A DNA stretch of 49,557 nucleotides from Pseudomonadota bacterium (lineage in GTDB: Bacteria; Pseudomonadota; Alphaproteobacteria; Rhizobiales; Rhizobiaceae): contig JAEWOP010000153.1 of NCBI GenBank assembly GCA_023399635.1, positions 1-49,557 on the forward strand. Direction: 5' to 3'. The translations under genes and the position numbers were made by a program. Below, piece by piece: positions 41,441 to 49,550 of the stretch. Every line of letters begins with the position of its first letter. Position 1 is the first letter of the stretch. The notes beneath the pieces were generated by a model. It was not told the origin of the DNA. It saw nothing but the letters and a program-made list of their open reading frames with translations, and did not search any database.

Positions 41441-42730
41441 TCAGCCGTTTCTGCGCATCAGGCAAAAGAAGAAACCGTCGGTTCCTGTGCTGGCCGGTGT
41501 CAGGGTAACGCTGCGATCCTCCCGAAAATGGGGGCGAGGCGAGCTAGCGCCAAACTGCGTGTTCCAGGCTTCCATCAGGGGCTCTGGTGAAAACTGCGGA
41601 TGCACTTTGCAGAAGCGTTCGATCTGCTGTTCGTTCTCATCCGGCAGCACCGAGCAGGTTATATAGACGAGACTGCCGCCCGGCCTCACGTAATTGGAGG
41701 CTTCGGCCAAGGCATCCTGCTGCTGGGCCACGCGCTCCTCAAGGTTCTTCTGAGTCAGGCGCCATTTCGTGTCGGGCCGTCGGCGCCAGGTCCCGGTACC
41801 GGTGCAGGGCGCATCAACCAGAACGACATCCAGCTTTTCCTTCAGTGCCGCGAGTTGTCGCACATCGTCATGAACTTGAACATTTCGGGTGCCGGCGCGG
41901 CGCAGGCGTTCAATGATAGGCGCCAACCGTTTGCGATCGGCATCATAGGCGTGCACTTGGCCCTTGTTGTTCATGGCTGCGGCCATGGCGAGTGTCTTTC
42001 CACCGCCGCCAGCGCAGAAGTCCAGAACCTGATCGTGTTCACCGGGATGGGCAAGTTCAGCGACGATCTGTGATCCCTCGTCCTGGACCTCGAACCAGCC
42101 TTTCTGGAACGAAAGTTCTGCGGTGACATTCGGAAGCCGCGAAGCTCCTTCACCTGCAGGGATCCGGATGCCGTTTGGAGCGATCATTGCCGGTAATGCG
42201 CCAGATCTCTCCAGCGCTTTCACAACCTTGTCACGGGTGGCCTTCAACGTGTTGGCCCGCAGATCGAGTGTCGGGCGTTGTGTAAACGCCCGTGCCTCGG
42301 CCAGCCAAGCTTCGCCGAATGCCCGCTCGAAGGCCGGCTGGATCCAGTCGGGAATGTCGCCTTGAACATGAAGTGGCGCATCATCCAGGGTGCGGCTCGA
42401 AAGCGCTGACAGCTGCGCTTCAGAAACCGGTGGCGGAGCAAAGCGGTCGTCCGCGAATTCGGCGGCTAGCGATTCCGGGGAAAATCCCCACTGCCGGATG
42501 AGGACGGCATAGGCCAGCGCGGCGGGTGTGTCGTCGCCCATCAGCCAGGCGTGGGAAAGGCGCATTCGCAAAGCATCGTAGACGATGTTGCCAATCGCCG
42601 CGCGATCACCGGAGCCGGCAAACCTGTGGGCAAGGCCCCAGTCCTTCAGGGCATCGGCAACCGGACGCCGCCTGTCTTCGATGTCCTTGAGAACATCGAT
42701 AGCTCCGCCAAGCCTTCCGCCCAATCGCAT
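41441..42730 (-). CDS. RsmB/NOP family RNA cytosine methyltransferase
   Basis: 429 residues from ATG 42730 (MRLGGRLGGAIDVLKDIEDR); the open frame extends seven codons further but ACGGAG stands six bases before 42730. The N-terminal NusB-like RNA-binding domain runs to about 140. The SAM-dependent core has VLDFCAGGGGKTLAMAA (SAM loop), the motif IV Cys in VLVDAPCTGTGTWRRRPDTK and the catalytic Cys in LVYITCSVLPDENEQQ. It makes 5-methylcytosine in rRNA or tRNA. Whether the target is 16S C967 is not shown. Confidence 0.94.
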   Translation of the reverse strand: MRLGGRLGGAIDVLKDIEDRRRPVADALKDWGLAHRFAGSGDRAAIGNIVYDALRMRLSHAWLMGDDTPAALAYAVLIRQWGFSPESLAAEFADDRFAPPPVSEAQLSALSSRTLDDAPLHVQGDIPDWIQPAFERAFGEAWLAEARAFTQRPTLDLRANTLKATRDKVVKALERSGALPAMIAPNGIRIPAGEGASRLPNVTAELSFQKGWFEVQDEGSQIVAELAHPGEHDQVLDFCAGGGGKTLAMAAAMNNKGQVHAYDADRKRLAPIIERLRRAGTRNVQVHDDVRQLAALKEKLDVVLVDAPCTGTGTWRRRPDTKWRLTQKNLEERVAQQQDALAEASNYVRPGGSLVYITCSVLPDENEQQIERFCKVHPQFSPEPLMEAWNTQFGASSPRPHFREDRSVTLTPASTGTDGFFFCLMRRNG

Positions 42731-42820
42731 GGTGCACTCCGTTCCGGTCAAACCCGCCTGAGCCGGGTCCTAGCTGCGAACCTGCGCGGGGGCAAGTGCT
42801 GGCGAAGGATAGCTGAGAAT

Positions 42821-43225
42821 TCAGCCGTCCTTCATGCCTTTGCCGGAGGCCTTGCGAACTTCGGCGTTGATGATCTGGTAGCAGACCTGGGCAGTGCCGG
42901 AGCTCACCATCCCGATGTTTTGTGCAGCGGCCTTGGAAACGTCGATCACGCGACCCTTGATGAACGGTCCACGGTCGTTGATGCGCACAACGACGCTCTT
43001 GCCATTGCGCTTGTTCGTTACCTTGACCTTCGTGCCGAAGGGAAGCGACCGGTGGGCTGCAGTGAGCTTCGCGGGGTTCATGAGTTCCCCAGAAGCGGTC
43101 TTGGAAGTCAGTGCATACCAGGAGGCATGGCCGCAGCCGGGCGCGGCCTGAGCCGAAGCGGAACCAAGAACTGCGAAGGCAGCAATGGCGGCCGCGGCAA
43201 AGGTGGAGCGTCTAAGCGTTTTCAA
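42821..43225 (-). CDS. rlpA: RlpA-like septal/peptidoglycan protein
   Basis: 134 residues: signal peptide MKTLRRSTFAAAAIAAFAVL, then ASAQAAPGCGHASWYALTSK. The double-psi beta-barrel has TAAHRSLPFGTKVKVTN and VVVRINDRGPFIKGRVIDVSK, holding the catalytic Asp of RlpA lytic transglycosylases. No SPOR domain is present, so it lacks the usual septal targeting domain, and no lipobox is seen. It probably trims denuded glycan strands in the periplasm. A striking 23-base palindrome lies 93 bases upstream of its start. Confidence 0.88.
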   Translation of the reverse strand: MKTLRRSTFAAAAIAAFAVLGSASAQAAPGCGHASWYALTSKTASGELMNPAKLTAAHRSLPFGTKVKVTNKRNGKSVVVRINDRGPFIKGRVIDVSKAAAQNIGMVSSGTAQVCYQIINAEVRKASGKGMKDG

Positions 43226-43604
43226 ATCGGTTGTCCCCGTTCATGTTGTCTGCACGTGCGGTGCGGAACGGGTTAAGCAGCGCGAAAATTGGCGAAAAAG
43301 TGCAATAGTCTATAACGGAATGTTACAGACTGTAATATTCGTGAATATATATCCAGCTATCGTTCAGGAGAGGCTAGCTCGCTGAATTGAGAAAAACAAC
43401 CTGACTTCAACCACTAACTGGAAACCATGTTCCAAGAACTGGTGCGAATAAAGAAGATCACGAAAAGTCGAAAAATAATTTTCTTGCAAAGGCGCCAAAA
43501 GCCGTTCTCGACGCCGAATTCCGGCATCTTTGTGGCAGTAACGGGCAAGTTTAGTCCGCTTGGCGGGGGATGGATGGATATTTCATCCTACAAAAATCGA
43601 AGCT
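43226..43604. other. AT-rich intergenic region with palindromes, no gene seen
   Basis: 379 bases between rlpA and the SDR gene. The stretch 43290-43520 is clearly richer in A and T than the window. Open frames crossing it have no ribosome site and no coherent protein. It holds the palindrome pair at 43318-43348 and a poly-A/T segment at 43460-43485. No terminator or riboswitch was recognised. Confidence 0.6.
43318..43348. promoter_or_regulatory. Two overlapping palindromes upstream of rlpA
   Basis: GAATGTTACA, GAC, TGTAATATTC (43318-43340) is a 23-base palindrome with 9 of 10 arm positions paired. It shares its right end with ATATTC-GT-GAATAT (43335-43348), a perfect 14-base palindrome. Such paired symmetric sites usually bind dimeric regulators. 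They lie 93-123 bases upstream of rlpA and may be its operator; the regulator is unknown. Confidence 0.55.
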
Positions 43605-44477
43605 TCAGCCTCGCCAAAGGCTGTTATCGAGGAGTTGCCGCAGCGACATCCGGTACTCCGGGTACTGGAACTCGAAGCCAAGTTCACGGATCTTCCTGTT
43701 GGAGACCTTCTTGTTGGCACCGTAGAAGGAGCGCGCCATGGAAGTCATCTGAGCAGTCTCGAAGGGCTGTTCCGGCGGAGGCTCCACCCCCATGAGCCGC
43801 GCGGCTTCAACAATGACGTCCTGCGGCGGAGCGGGTTCGTTGTCCGTGATGTTGAAGATGCCGCTATGGCAGGCTCGGGCAAGAAAGAGCGTGGCCCTTG
43901 CAATGTCTTCCACGCGAATCCGGTTGAAGACTTGGTCCTTCTTGATGATGCGTTTGGCGGTGCCCCGTTGGAGGTTGACGAACGCGTTGCGCCCAGGTCC
44001 GTAGATCCCCGCCAGGCGAAGTACGGCAACCGGAATGCTGGCCTTGTCTCCCGCGGCAATCCAGGCTTGCTCCGCCTCTATCCGCTCCTGTGACCGTCCA
44101 GGGGAGGGATGGCATTCGCCCTCTTCGTCCACCCATTCGCCGCCTTGGTCTCCGTAGACCCCGACGGTGGAGAGATAGCTGATCGCGCCGAGGTTTGGGC
44201 AAACGCTACGGATGTTGCCGTTTATCAGCTTAAGAAGCGGGTCGCCCGCGGGTCCCGGCGGGATGGATTGCACGAGATGTGTTACGCGCGAAAGCGTATC
44301 GCGCAGTTCTTCAGACAGTTGCACGCCGTCGAAAACAAACCCGTTGATCCCCTCACTGCCAAGTTCTGCGGACTTGTCCCGGGCGCGGGTGGTCCCGGCA
44401 ACCTGAGCACCGCCCTCCATCGCCGCACGAGCAATGGCCATGCCGGAATATCCGCAGCCGAAGATCATCATGTTCAT
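43605..44477 (-). CDS. NAD(P)-dependent epimerase/SDR-like protein (YeeZ type)
   Basis: 290 residues from ATG 44477 (MNMMIFGCGYSGMAIARAAM), where GGGAG lies upstream and the ATG overlaps the queG stop (TGATG). The Rossmann G-x-G-x-x-G motif is at the N-terminus. ISYLSTVGVYGDQGGEWVDE carries the Tyr region of extended SDRs, and NRIRVEDIARATLFLA is the typical C-terminal substrate loop. The YxxxK catalytic pair is not clear, so reductase activity is uncertain. It is coupled to queG in translation. Confidence 0.88.
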   Translation of the reverse strand: MNMMIFGCGYSGMAIARAAMEGGAQVAGTTRARDKSAELGSEGINGFVFDGVQLSEELRDTLSRVTHLVQSIPPGPAGDPLLKLINGNIRSVCPNLGAISYLSTVGVYGDQGGEWVDEEGECHPSPGRSQERIEAEQAWIAAGDKASIPVAVLRLAGIYGPGRNAFVNLQRGTAKRIIKKDQVFNRIRVEDIARATLFLARACHSGIFNITDNEPAPPQDVIVEAARLMGVEPPPEQPFETAQMTSMARSFYGANKKVSNRKIRELGFEFQYPEYRMSLRQLLDNSLWRG

Positions 44478-45652
44478 CAGGAAACTCCCGCCAGACGCCA
44501 TTCGTCCAGCACATCAGGATCATCTTCATGTGGGCGCGTGGCCGCAAACCGCTCGAAGTCGTGGTCCAGCATGAGGCGCTTCAAGGCCCAGACTGCCATG
44601 CCTCGCACGGCAGGAGAGGCGTCTCCGGCGAGCTTTAGGCAGGTTTCGATCAGAGCCGCATCCGCCGAGTTGCCCGCAGCGATCAAGGCGTTCCGGACAA
44701 AGCGGTCGCGTCCGATGCGTTTTACGGGGGAGCCGCTGAAAAAGCTGCGAAAGTTGGCGTCATCCAAGGTCAGGAGGAAAGCGAGCGAAGGCTCCTTCAA
44801 GTCAGGGCGGGCCTTCAGCTTCATCTCGGATGCAGCCGCCGCGAACTTATTCCAGGGGCAGGCGGCCAGACAGTCGTCGCAGCCATAGATGCGATTGCCG
44901 ATCAAGGGCCTCAGCTCAGCTGCGATCGCTCCCTTGTGCTCGATTGTGAGATAGGAAATGCAGCGGCGTGCATCCAGCCGGTAGGGAGATGGGAAGGCAT
45001 TGGTTGGACAGGCATCGAGACAGGCGCGACAGGAGCCGCAATGGTCGGTCTCCGGCTCGTCCAGAACAAGCTCCGCCGTGGTGAATAAACTGCCTAGAAA
45101 CAACCAGGACCCATGGCTGCGGCTGACGAGATTTGTGTGCTTACCCTGCCACCCAAGGCCGGCAGCCTCCGCAAGCGGCTTCTCCATTACCGGTGCCGTA
45201 TCGACGAAGACTTTGACGTCCTCGCCGGCGCGCGCCGCAAAGCGCGTGGCAATCTCCTTGAGACGTCCCTTAATGACGTCGTGATAATCGCGATTGCGGG
45301 CGTAAACGGAAATTGCGCCGCGGTCAGGCTGTGCCTGAAGCGCACGGGGGTCCTCTTCTGGACCGTAGTTCAGCCCGAACATGACGACGGACCGCACTTC
45401 GGGCCATAATACCCTCGGATCGCTGCGGCGCTCGCGCGTCTCAGAGATCCAGCCCATCGTTCCATGGTGGCCGTCAGCCAGAAAAAGCTCCAGCCGCTCA
45501 GGCGCATGCGGAATGCTGCCGGCATGGGTAATACGGCAAAGGTCGAAGCCCTGCGCGCCCGCTTCCGCCTTGATGAAGGCAGTCAGCTTCTCTTGCCGGC
45601 GTCGGTCCGGCTCGACACGGCTAGTCGTTTCTTTAAAAGTCGAGATCCGCAT
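44477..45652 (-). CDS. queG: Epoxyqueuosine reductase
   Basis: 391 residues. The N-terminal cobalamin-binding domain (FDLCRITHAG, GHHGTMGWISETRERRSDP, RNRDYHDVIKGRL) is followed by two [4Fe-4S] clusters: CGSCRACLDACPT near 200 and CDDCLAACPWN near 250. A HEAT-like tail ends ALKRLMLDHDFE. QueG reduces epoxyqueuosine to queuosine in the wobble base of four tRNAs, using cobalamin. Its start (45652) overlaps the upstream GST gene by 20 bases and its stop overlaps the SDR start, so the three form one operon. Confidence 0.97.
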   Translation of the reverse strand: MRISTFKETTSRVEPDRRRQEKLTAFIKAEAGAQGFDLCRITHAGSIPHAPERLELFLADGHHGTMGWISETRERRSDPRVLWPEVRSVVMFGLNYGPEEDPRALQAQPDRGAISVYARNRDYHDVIKGRLKEIATRFAARAGEDVKVFVDTAPVMEKPLAEAAGLGWQGKHTNLVSRSHGSWLFLGSLFTTAELVLDEPETDHCGSCRACLDACPTNAFPSPYRLDARRCISYLTIEHKGAIAAELRPLIGNRIYGCDDCLAACPWNKFAAAASEMKLKARPDLKEPSLAFLLTLDDANFRSFFSGSPVKRIGRDRFVRNALIAAGNSADAALIETCLKLAGDASPAVRGMAVWALKRLMLDHDFERFAATRPHEDDPDVLDEWRLAGVS

Positions 45653-46325
45653 AGTGAGACACCGGGGTGAGGCCCCGGATCCGTTCAGCCAGCAACGGCC
45701 GGAAAGAGGGACGCGACTTCAGTCGCTGATACCAGTCCTTGGCGATCGGCGTTTCAGCCCACTCGATTTCCCCGAGATAGTCAAGGACGGAGACGGAGGA
45801 AGCTGCGGCAAGATCCGCGTAGCTGAGGCGGTCTCCAGCCAGCCACGGACGAGATCCGGCCAGCCAGGAGAGATACTTCATGTGCTGGCGAATGTTTGCC
45901 CTTGAGGTGCGCAGGACCTTGGAGTCGGGCGCGCCGCCACCTTGTGCTGCCGTCATCTGCAGTTTGTAGACGCGTTCGCGCACCAGAGGGCGCGTCACGT
46001 CATTTTCCATCTTGAAAAGAAACCACTCCGTCAGCCTGCGGATTTCGGCGCGCTGAAACGGGTCTTCAGCCAGAAGCCGCCGGTCGCGTTTCAAGACTCC
46101 ATGAGTCTCGTCCAGAAACTCCATCAGCACGTTGGGGCCGCAGAGTGCGCGCATGTTGTCGTCCACGTAAACCGGCAGCGTGGCTGCCGGGTTGAGGGCG
46201 AAAAACTCGCGCCGCTTTTCCCATGGCTGTTCCTCCAGGAGATCCGTCTGAAAGCCATATTCCGAAAGAATAAGGCGGACGAATCGTGAGCTGGCTGACA
46301 TCGGGTGATGGTAGAGCGTGGGCAT
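45633..46325 (-). CDS. Glutathione S-transferase family protein
   Basis: 230 residues. The thioredoxin-like N-domain starts MPTLYHHPMSASSRFVRLIL, with Ser at the usual glutathione-activating site and the cis-Pro/GSH loop in AATLPVYVD. The all-helical C-domain contains LAGDRLSYADLAAASSVSVL, the N-capping box of GSTs. It is cytoplasmic. It may detoxify electrophiles, but the substrate is not known. It is the first gene of the GST-queG-SDR operon and is divergent from uppP with 159 bases between the starts. Confidence 0.93.
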   Translation of the reverse strand: MPTLYHHPMSASSRFVRLILSEYGFQTDLLEEQPWEKRREFFALNPAATLPVYVDDNMRALCGPNVLMEFLDETHGVLKRDRRLLAEDPFQRAEIRRLTEWFLFKMENDVTRPLVRERVYKLQMTAAQGGGAPDSKVLRTSRANIRQHMKYLSWLAGSRPWLAGDRLSYADLAAASSVSVLDYLGEIEWAETPIAKDWYQRLKSRPSFRPLLAERIRGLTPVSHYADLDF

Positions 46326-46484
46326 TGATACGTGAGCTTTACGAATTCGCTATAGGAAAAACGACGGCTGCGTCGACGGCGGATGCCATAGCGCAGCTAT
46401 ATGGGTTTGGTAAGGGGCATGGCAAGCAAGCCGCTTACCGCTGGCCAAGGCCTAGCCTGGGAACCTGCAAGAAAAGGGTAAAGA

Positions 46485-47291
46485 ATGCCGGAACAATCTA
46501 TCGTCAGCGCTCTCATTCTGGGGCTTATCGAGGGCTTGACGGAATTCATACCCGTGTCTTCCACGGCGCATGTTCTGCTTGCGGGTCACTTCCTTGGCTT
46601 CAAATCTCCCGGCAATACGTTTGCGGTGCTCATCCAGCTTGGTGCCATCATGGCCATCCTGCTGGTTTATATGCGTCGCCTTCTCGACATCGCTTTTTCT
46701 CTCCCAACCAGCGCCAGAGCGCGCCGCTTCGTTCTGACGGTATTGCTTGCTTTCCTGCCGGCCGCGCTCATCGGCATGCTGGCTCACGGCTTCATAAAGA
46801 CGATCCTGTTCGAAAGCCCGGCACTGATGTGCGTGGTGTTGATCATCGGTGGCATCATTCTGCTGCTAGTTGATCGGATGAAGTTTGAGCCCCGTTACAC
46901 CGACATCATGGACTATCCGCCGTCCTTGGCCCTCAAGATTGGCTTGTTCCAATGCCTCGCGATGGTGCCCGGTACGTCACGCTCCGGCGCAACCATTGTC
47001 GGATCGCTGCTGATGGGTACCGACAAGCGCTCCGCTGCCGAGTTCTCCTTCTTCCTCGCCATGCCAACCATGCTGGGCGCCTTCACGCTCGATCTTATCA
47101 AGAACCGCAACGCGATCAGCTTCGACGACGGCGCCGTGATCGTCATCGGCTTTGTCGCAGCCTTCGTCACGGCACTCTTTGTCGTGCGCTCGCTTCTCGC
47201 CTTCGTATCTAGCCGTGGCTATGCATTGTTTGCATGGTGGCGGATCGTGGTCGGGTTCGTTGGCCTCATTGGCATCCTTGCCTTCAACTGA
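46485..47291 (+). CDS. uppP: Undecaprenyl-diphosphate phosphatase
   Basis: 268 residues with about eight membrane helices. The two signature strips are LIEGLTEFIPVSSTAHVLLA (Glu-rich EGLTEFLPVSSTGH type) and MVPGTSRSGATIVGSLLMG (PGxSRSG). UppP removes a phosphate from undecaprenyl pyrophosphate to recycle the lipid carrier for peptidoglycan and polysaccharide export, and its overproduction gives bacitracin resistance. It lies in the inner membrane. ATG 46485 is preceded by AAAAGGGTAAAG. The final helices end in LIGILAFN, four bases before a convergent small gene. Confidence 0.97.
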   Translation: MPEQSIVSALILGLIEGLTEFIPVSSTAHVLLAGHFLGFKSPGNTFAVLIQLGAIMAILLVYMRRLLDIAFSLPTSARARRFVLTVLLAFLPAALIGMLAHGFIKTILFESPALMCVVLIIGGIILLLVDRMKFEPRYTDIMDYPPSLALKIGLFQCLAMVPGTSRSGATIVGSLLMGTDKRSAAEFSFFLAMPTMLGAFTLDLIKNRNAISFDDGAVIVIGFVAAFVTALFVVRSLLAFVSSRGYALFAWWRIVVGFVGLIGILAFN

Positions 47292-47295
47292 AATC

Positions 47296-47463
47296 TCAGC
47301 CGTGGTCGTCGCGGCGGTGATAGAAGAAGAGGTCGTAACCTGCGAAGGCGATGGTCAATCCACAGATGGCGAGCAGGTCCAGACGCGGCACCTTCCAGAG
47401 TAATACGCCGAGGAAGCCGCAAAGCAGCAGGAAGGCGAGCAGGCCCAGAACACGGTTCGTCAT
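47296..47463 (-). CDS. Small two-helix membrane protein, 55 aa, TRAP-operon neighbour
   Basis: ATG 47463 to TGA 47296. MTNRVLGLLAFLLLCGFLGV and LLAICGLTIAFAGYDLFFY are two membrane helices joined by LWKVPRLDL, with a basic HRRDDHG end. It stands 87 bases downstream of dctM on the same strand, separated by a perfect stem-loop, and may be translated from the tail of that transcript. The ribosome site is poor. A role with the TRAP permease is possible, but the protein is too small to assign. Confidence 0.72.
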   Translation of the reverse strand: MTNRVLGLLAFLLLCGFLGVLLWKVPRLDLLAICGLTIAFAGYDLFFYHRRDDHG

Positions 47464-47517
47464 CTGATGCGTCTTTCTCTCGAGGCTACCACTTGGCGCG
47501 GTAGCGGATTGAACGAG

Positions 47518-47541
47518 GAGGGCAGCAGGACCACTGCCCTC
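47518..47541. other. Stem-loop between dctM and the 55-aa gene
   Basis: GAGGGCAG (47518-47525) and CTGCCCTC (47534-47541) form a perfect eight-base stem with an eight-base loop, ten bases after the dctM stop on the minus strand. There is no T-tract, so it is more likely an mRNA stabiliser or attenuator than a terminator. Confidence 0.5.
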
Positions 47542-47550
47542 ACGCTGAAG

Positions 47551-48969
47551 CTAGCGGCCGTAGACCAGTTCCGGCAGGTAGAAAACGATCTGCGGGAACA
47601 TGTACATCAGCGCCATGCTGATGAAGACCATGACCACGAAGGGCAGCACTCCCTTAAAGATCTGCGTCAGCCGCACCTCCGGCGGCGCTATTCCCTTCAG
47701 GTAATAGGCTGACATTGCCATCGGTGGCGTCAGGAACGAGGTCTGCAGGTTGAGCGCCACCAGGATCCCGAAGAACAAGGGATCGATGCCGAACATGTCC
47801 AGGAGCGGCAGGAAAATCGGCACGAAGATGATGATGATCTCCGACCATTCCAGCGGCCATCCCAGCAGGAAGATGATGAACTGCGCCAGCAAGAGGAACT
47901 GGAACGGCGTCAGGTCCAGGCTCTGCACGAACTCGGAAATCACGTGTTCCCCGCCGAGATAGGAGAACACGGACGAGAAGGTGTAGGAGCCGACAAACAG
48001 CCAGCAGACCATGGCCGTCGTTCGGACGGTAAGATAGACGCTCTGGCGCAGTCGGTCCCAACTCATGGCGCGGTAGACGACCGCCAGGACCATGCCTCCC
48101 AATGCACCGATCGCGGCGGCTTCCGTTGGCGTCGCAAGGCCAAATAGGATCGAGCCGAGAACGGCGAGAATCAGGAGGGCCAGCGGCAGGAAGGACGTGG
48201 CAATCATCCATGCAAGCTTGAAGAAGGGTACCTCCGGCACCTCGTCAGCACTCGGCTTCGGCGCCACGCTCGGCTGAAGAATGGAACGACCGATGATATA
48301 GACGAGATAGAGGCCCACCAGAGTGAGCCCAGGCAGCAGCGCTGCTGAGTAAAGGCGGACGATGGAGGTGCCGGAAGCAGCCGCGTAAACGATCAGCATG
48401 ATAGACGGCGGAATGAGAATGCCCAGCGTACCGCCTGCGCAAATGATGCCGGTAGCGAAGGAATGGTCGTAGCGCGCCTTCAGCATGGCTGGCAGCGCCA
48501 GGAGCCCCATCAGCGTCACGACTGCACCGACAATGCCCGTAGCCGTCGCGAACAAGGCGCAGGTGACGAGCGCGGCAACGCCCATAGAGCCGGGTATGTT
48601 TTTGGATGCTATGTTGAGTGTGCTGAACAGCCGGTCGACGATATTGGCCCGTTCGACGATGTAGCCCATGAACAGGAACAACGGCACCGCCGTCAGCACG
48701 TCGTTTGCCATCACCGTGTAGGTCTGGTTGATGAACAGGTCAAAGACACGGTTATTGAAGAAGCCTTCAATCCATAACGTCGTGCTGTCCCACCAGCCGG
48801 CGGTCTCATCGAGACGGTTGAAAGAGCGCCACATGCGGTTGGGCTCGAAATAGGCGTAATATCCGAAGCCGATACCCATCGCCATGAGGGTGAATGCGAT
48901 GGGGAAGCCAAGAAAGACCACGAAGATGAAGAGACCGAGCATCAGAAGCGCAACTTGCGGGTCGGTCAT
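47551..48969 (-). CDS. dctM: TRAP transporter large permease (DctM)
   Basis: 472 residues from ATG 48969. A much longer open frame extends upstream but lies inside dctQ. The protein has about twelve membrane helices, beginning TDPQVALLMLGLFIFVVFLG. GGTLGILIPPSIMLIVYAAA and LATPTEAAAIGALGGMVLAV are the core signatures of DctM. A long insert after helix 1 (YFEPNRMWRSFNRLDETAGW) marks the group annotated as mannitol/chloroaromatic TRAP. It is the sodium-coupled channel partner of DctQ. The ATG overlaps the dctQ stop as ATGA. No binding-protein gene is adjacent in the window, though two exist 40 kb upstream. Confidence 0.95.
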   Translation of the reverse strand: MTDPQVALLMLGLFIFVVFLGFPIAFTLMAMGIGFGYYAYFEPNRMWRSFNRLDETAGWWDSTTLWIEGFFNNRVFDLFINQTYTVMANDVLTAVPLFLFMGYIVERANIVDRLFSTLNIASKNIPGSMGVAALVTCALFATATGIVGAVVTLMGLLALPAMLKARYDHSFATGIICAGGTLGILIPPSIMLIVYAAASGTSIVRLYSAALLPGLTLVGLYLVYIIGRSILQPSVAPKPSADEVPEVPFFKLAWMIATSFLPLALLILAVLGSILFGLATPTEAAAIGALGGMVLAVVYRAMSWDRLRQSVYLTVRTTAMVCWLFVGSYTFSSVFSYLGGEHVISEFVQSLDLTPFQFLLLAQFIIFLLGWPLEWSEIIIIFVPIFLPLLDMFGIDPLFFGILVALNLQTSFLTPPMAMSAYYLKGIAPPEVRLTQIFKGVLPFVVMVFISMALMYMFPQIVFYLPELVYGR

Positions 48970-49550
48970 GCTTGGTCTCCCGTAAGCTCTGCCTGTTTTT
49001 CTTTGATGAGAAGGGTTTCTGTCTCTTCCACGTCTTCTTCCGCCTCGATCCAGTTGCCGTCCCGGATGCAGCGGATGCACCTGAAGACCTGCGCAATGCC
49101 CTGGATGAACAGCAGGATGCCCGCCGCCACGATCGCCGTCTTGAACTGGTAGATCGGGATCCCGGCAGGGCTGTTGACGCTGACTTCTCCGTAGCTCCAG
49201 GAGCGGGAGGCATATTTCCACCCGGCAAAGATGAGAGCAGTTACCCCGGGGAAGAAGAAAAAGATGTACAGGATTAGGTCGATGGTCGCCTGCGTCCGCG
49301 GCTGCCACAGGCGGTAGATGAAGTCACCGCGAACATGCCCTCCGCGTGAAAGCGTGTAGGCCCCGCCCATCATGAAGAGCGTTCCATACATGATGAAGGA
49401 GACATCGAGCGCCCACGGCGTTGGACGACCCATGACATAGCGTACGAAGACCTCGTAGCTGGTGCCGAACGTCATCAGGATGATCAACCAGGCAAAAGCC
49501 TTGCCAAACCACGCCGACATGGCGTCGGCGAAACGAATGAATGCCAGCAT
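48966..49550 (-). CDS. dctQ: TRAP transporter small permease (DctQ)
   Basis: 194 residues, four membrane helices: AWLIILMTFGTSYEVFVRYV, FIMYGTLFMMGGAYTLSRGG, LILYIFFFFPGVTALIFAGW, AIVAAGILLFIQGIAQVFRC. RGGHVRGDFIYRLW between helices 2 and 3 is the DctQ loop signature. The tail after residue 165 is acidic and soluble, longer than most. It docks the periplasmic binding protein onto DctM. The ATG lies only seven bases from the window edge, so its promoter and any upstream binding-protein gene are unseen. Coupled to dctM by a four-base overlap. Confidence 0.94.
   Translation of the reverse strand: MLAFIRFADAMSAWFGKAFAWLIILMTFGTSYEVFVRYVMGRPTPWALDVSFIMYGTLFMMGGAYTLSRGGHVRGDFIYRLWQPRTQATIDLILYIFFFFPGVTALIFAGWKYASRSWSYGEVSVNSPAGIPIYQFKTAIVAAGILLFIQGIAQVFRCIRCIRDGNWIEAEEDVEETETLLIKEKQAELTGDQA

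Noticed and set aside
43427..43795. Open frame of 122 aa in the AT-rich gap
   Set aside because: No ribosome site, K/R/S/P-rich without structure, and it runs into the antisense of the SDR gene.
48970..49308. N-terminal extension of DctM
   Set aside because: This part lies inside dctQ in another frame and is not hydrophobic; the ATGA overlap at 48966-48969 marks the true start.
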